Below the pieces are notes generated by a model. That model was not told the DNA's origin. It ran no database searches and was given only the letters and a program-made list of their open reading frames with translations. The translations under genes were made by a program, and so were the position numbers. From NCBI RefSeq assembly GCF_963678635.1, contig NC_087069.1:27518303-27578302 (forward strand): a stretch of 60,000 nt of DNA, given 5' to 3'. This document shows, piece after piece, positions 57,101 to 60,000 of the stretch (position 1 is the first letter of the stretch; each line of letters begins with the position of its first letter). The DNA comes from Symsagittifera roscoffensis (Eukaryota > Xenacoelomorpha > Acoela > Convolutidae).

Positions 57101-59208
57101 AACTATCATAGGTTTATCCCACAATATTTTTGTTACTGAAAAGCTAATTGTGGCTAATTGATCGTCAATGATTTGAAAGCTTTTCATTGTGCTCAGAGCT
57201 GTTTTTGTAAAAGTTCCCTCTCATTCCTTACAATCTCCAGCTTCTTTCTTCCTAACTTAGACTACATTGTCTTACCGAAAGCTGAATTAACTTTTAGCTT
57301 GTAGAAGTTCTCCTGGAATTTATTTACCGCGGCTTTTCGTAGGCGGGTGTTGAGGTCGACAAAGGGTGCCATCCAGTGACTTTGGCGGAACTGAAGAACT
57401 TTTCTCGTTGCTCATTGCACCGATGTCCACTACTTCACGAGAGGGGGCAAGGGGGTAATCAGCAAAGAAGTCGTGAAGCTCTTCGGGTATGTTTAAATTG
57501 ACTTCAACTATATAACCCCACTCTGAGGTTTCGCTGGTGAGCAGTATGTCTGCCAGACTTTTTTCAACTATTGGAAAATCGTTTAATGGCAAAGGGCAGT
57601 GTTTCATTATCCCCCCGTACAAATTGTTTGCATGAATATTCAGGATGTAGCTTGATGGTTCTGAGAGCGAAAAATCGTCGAGGTATTTATTGTTTGCTTT
57701 GTAAAATCGGCGCGCATAGACCGACGACATGCCTCCTCGTATCATTCGCTGCACGAGGTCCAGATGTTCACGGTCCGTTAAGAATTTCAGTTCGGGCTTA
57801 CAAACTTTTAAAAACGCGTCCCCGGAAAGGTTACTTGCCGTGAGGTAACAGGCGCAATCCAGCCCGTATGTTTGATAGCAAACTTCCCGAAAAGCTTCGA
57901 AAACGGAAGCAAGCAATAGCACATCTGTAGTCAAGTACAAGTCGTGGTAATCACCAAGTGAGCCACACTTCCATTCGGTGAAAACTTTAAGGGCATGATT
58001 GTACTCGCTTCTTGAAACACTCACATCCCCTCCTGTTAGACTATTTTTCCACATTGCTCGTGGGGGAAGGCGAGTTTCTCGGAATTTTTCGAATGAGTTG
58101 AAGTATGAGTAGGGGTAATGCCCTTTCTGTTTCAACAGACAGACTTTTTAAGGTGAGTGGCCGAGTTTTTCAAAATAGTTTTCCAGCAGAAAAAACTTTT
58201 CGTTGGGCAAATTATCGACAAGTTTTGCCAACGATGCTAGCATGAACCTATACGAATCGATGAACTTCAGATTTTCGTAGAGTTTTTTGATTTTGCCGTT
58301 TTTGTCCGTGTACGTTTTTATATATACTGAGATTGTGAAGAATATATATTTTTCTTCAGATGCCGGTTTTACGGAAAAAGTGTTTTCCGAATCGCTTTTT
58401 GTTAGCGCTTTGATTATGAAGTGTAAATCATAATTTGACAAATTATGAGCTACCACTGGAATGTTATTTGTTGTTTTTCTATTAACGTTACACTCATTGT
58501 GTGCCCAACCCAGGAACTTGTTGGTGTAATGGCAATGATCAAGTACCACTTGATCATTGTCGGAAAAATCATTCTCGCATATCCAACAAATTGTAGCATC
58601 TTCCCGTTCATGGTCTGTTATACCAGTGAAAGTGTAAGATTTTTTTTCTACGTAAATTTGTCTCGCTAGCGATTCAAGGGAGCTAATTAGCTCTTCCATC
58701 ACATTCGGTCCTCTTTTAAGCTCAAACTTTAACAGGTCTTTTTTTCCCAAATTCGATTACTGCTAACGCGTAGCCGCACGGTTGATGGATTTCAATTGTT
58801 TGCGTGCTAGATTTTCGCGGATCAGGTTGCGGTCCGTATACTGGTAAGAGCAGTGACTCCAAATCAAAGTAGATTACTCTGGGTACGTACCAACGAGCTG
58901 TTAAGTTTTTGAACTTGTGGTCATCTTTTCCCGGCTTGGGCATTGTTATGACGACATCTTCGTCTTGGTAGCGCAGTTCTTGATGTCTTCTCAGAGTTTC
59001 AAATGAAGCGCATGTGTGGAAACATTTGCGTCAAATCTCAGATTGAAATCGGTGCACTTTGTGCCGCACGTACTCGACCAGTTTCTGGAGATCACTTATC
59101 AACACATAGTGATATTTTGATCCATCTGTCAGCAGCAACAAGTCCACAATCAGGCTAGTAGTGAATCTGCTCGATACTCTTATGGGCAACAATTCGCCAT
59201 CGTTGTAC
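57101..59208 (-). pseudogene. Polinton/Maverick DNA polymerase B, exon 2, broken
   Basis: Protein-primed family B polymerase. In order on the minus strand: a CFHTC...H zinc-finger-like remnant near 59,000-59,030 whose first Cys position is a TGA (59,031-59,033); exonuclease motif I YFDLES near 58,860; a Cys/His insert, CWICENDF then DHCHYTNKFLGWAHNECN (58,510-58,610); motif II HNLSNYD near 58,430; motif III YHDLYLTTD near 57,940; polymerase motif A as NIHANNLYG near 57,625, with His where the metal-binding Asp belongs; motif B FYKLKVNSAFGKT near 57,265-57,310 in a shifted frame. Further damage: frameshift in an A run at about 58,748, TAA at 58,148-58,150, a deletion plus frameshift before motif B, and TAG at 57,262-57,264. 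Sequence ends at the gap, so motif C is not seen. Confidence 0.8.
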
Positions 59209-59329
59209 CTGAACAGAAAAATAATTTTTATGCGTAGGTTTGGAATGAAATAAAAAGGGTGTTTGAATAGGTGAAGAACATTAATGAAGGAATTTTAAAA
59301 TTTTTAGAAGGCAATTAGATTTTGCTTAC
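59209..59329 (-). other. GT-AG intron in the Polinton polymerase
   Basis: On the minus strand, the exon ends in TTCCG, then GTAAGC opens the intron; it closes with TTTTTCTGTTCAG before GTACAACGATGG. Splicing joins INVF-R to YNDGELLPIRV in frame. The 121-bp length and sites are typical of a spliceosomal intron. Confidence 0.75.
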
Positions 59330-60000
59330 CGGAAGACGTTGATTTGACAATCGTTCAACTTTTCAAATCTGTCCATATCCATCAGACCCATTGGCATTTT
59401 GTATTCCCCATTGATTTTCACAAATCCTTTTTTATCGAGATTGTAGGTTGAGACTTTGTTTTTCTCCAGCCACCGTCTAGATGTGGGGTAGAGGACCGGC
59501 TCATTCACATTGTGATATGCGGCAACAAAGCAGTAGAGAAAGCAACGGTCATCATCTTTAGTGTTGATATTTGTGAGCAGAGTAGATGCTGCGCTGAGTG
59601 CATCAGGTAGCTCGAGGTAGGATCCTGCTCTTATTGGTGTGAAGGCCGCGAAACTGGTTTGCAATTTTTCAATTCTGTCAATAATCCATCCGCTACCATG
59701 AGAAGAGAACGAATTGACTTGGTTGACCATATGTTCAATCAGTTCCAAGAATTGATCCCCAGCTATTCCCTCGAAGTACACTGTCAATGCCTTAGTGTTC
59801 AGAAACAGCATGGTCCCTTCGAAGTTTCCACTGTCCCCGTCTTGCACTGTGGGAATTTTGATCATTCCCACTTCCACCTGGAATTGCACCTCGTTCGGAC
59901 CCTCTTTGACCCTTTCCAGTATGAGAGCATCTCTTTCCTCCTTGTTTTGCATCATGACTTGAAGCAAATCAATTTCTTTTTCCTCAACTTTGAGATCATA
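59330..60000 (-). CDS. Polinton/Maverick DNA polymerase B, N-terminal exon, partial
   Basis: Open on the minus strand from the window edge to the splice donor at 59,330, at least 223 codons. The part nearest the donor contains DDRCFLYCFVAAYH, RWLEKNKVSTYNLDKKG and PMGLMDMDRFEKLNDCQINV, the N-terminal pattern seen in Polinton PolB proteins before the exonuclease. The upstream part (EERDALILERVKEGPNEVQF) is acidic and less conserved. The gene continues beyond 60,000. Other Polinton genes (integrase, ATPase, protease, capsids) are not in the window. Confidence 0.75.

Noticed and set aside
56788-57187. Frames with runs of unknown residues
   Set aside because: They read through the 200-N gap and carry no information.

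Overview
The window is animal genomic DNA that is AT-rich and made almost entirely of decayed transposable elements. No intact host gene could be established. Evidence for a metazoan (invertebrate, possibly nematode) nuclear genome: a Polinton/Maverick-type DNA polymerase B with a GT-AG intron, two kinds of Ty3/gypsy-like retroelement (one carrying an envelope-like region), a jockey-like LINE remnant, MITE-like and long inverted-repeat elements, minisatellites, and a fixed 200-N scaffold gap. Species cannot be read from the sequence. There are no operons, ribosome binding sites, rRNA genes or CRISPR arrays.

Layout. 1-15 kb: non-coding repeats. A 2.1 kb element with TTACGAGG ends (950-3054) carries an inverted piece of the next family. 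Two long-inverted-repeat (foldback-like) elements lie head to tail (3121-7862, truncated; 7863-13842, fuller, with arms of about 2.1 kb). Small nested MITEs follow at 14.5-15.0 kb. 15.4-16.2 kb, minus strand: two possible exons of a CUB-like gene, weakly supported. 16.5-18.7 kb, minus strand: LINE reverse transcriptase remnant. 20.6-36.3 kb, plus strand: a decayed Ty3/gypsy element with a strikingly G-poor top strand, in the order upstream ORF, gag, protease, RT, RNase H, integrase, envelope-like region, and a long downstream open frame of unknown function. 36.1-42.4 kb: AT-rich DNA, a diverged tandem duplication with a 21-bp minisatellite, and a tRNA-like sequence on the minus strand. 42.4-56.9 kb, plus strand: a second Ty3/gypsy element lying in a 6.1-6.3 kb tandem segmental duplication. 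The element was already dead when duplicated, because the copies share stops and frameshifts. Only the second copy continues into the integrase core. 56,899-57,098: assembly gap. 57.1-60 kb, minus strand: a decayed Polinton DNA polymerase B running out of the window at its 5' side.

The parts do not act together as a host pathway; they are layers of mobile DNA. The features that stand out are the downstream open frame of the envelope-containing element (open for 422 codons from 34,529), an about 55-bp GC-rich palindromic module repeated eight times across different repeat families, and the shared-death tandem duplication of the second retroelement.
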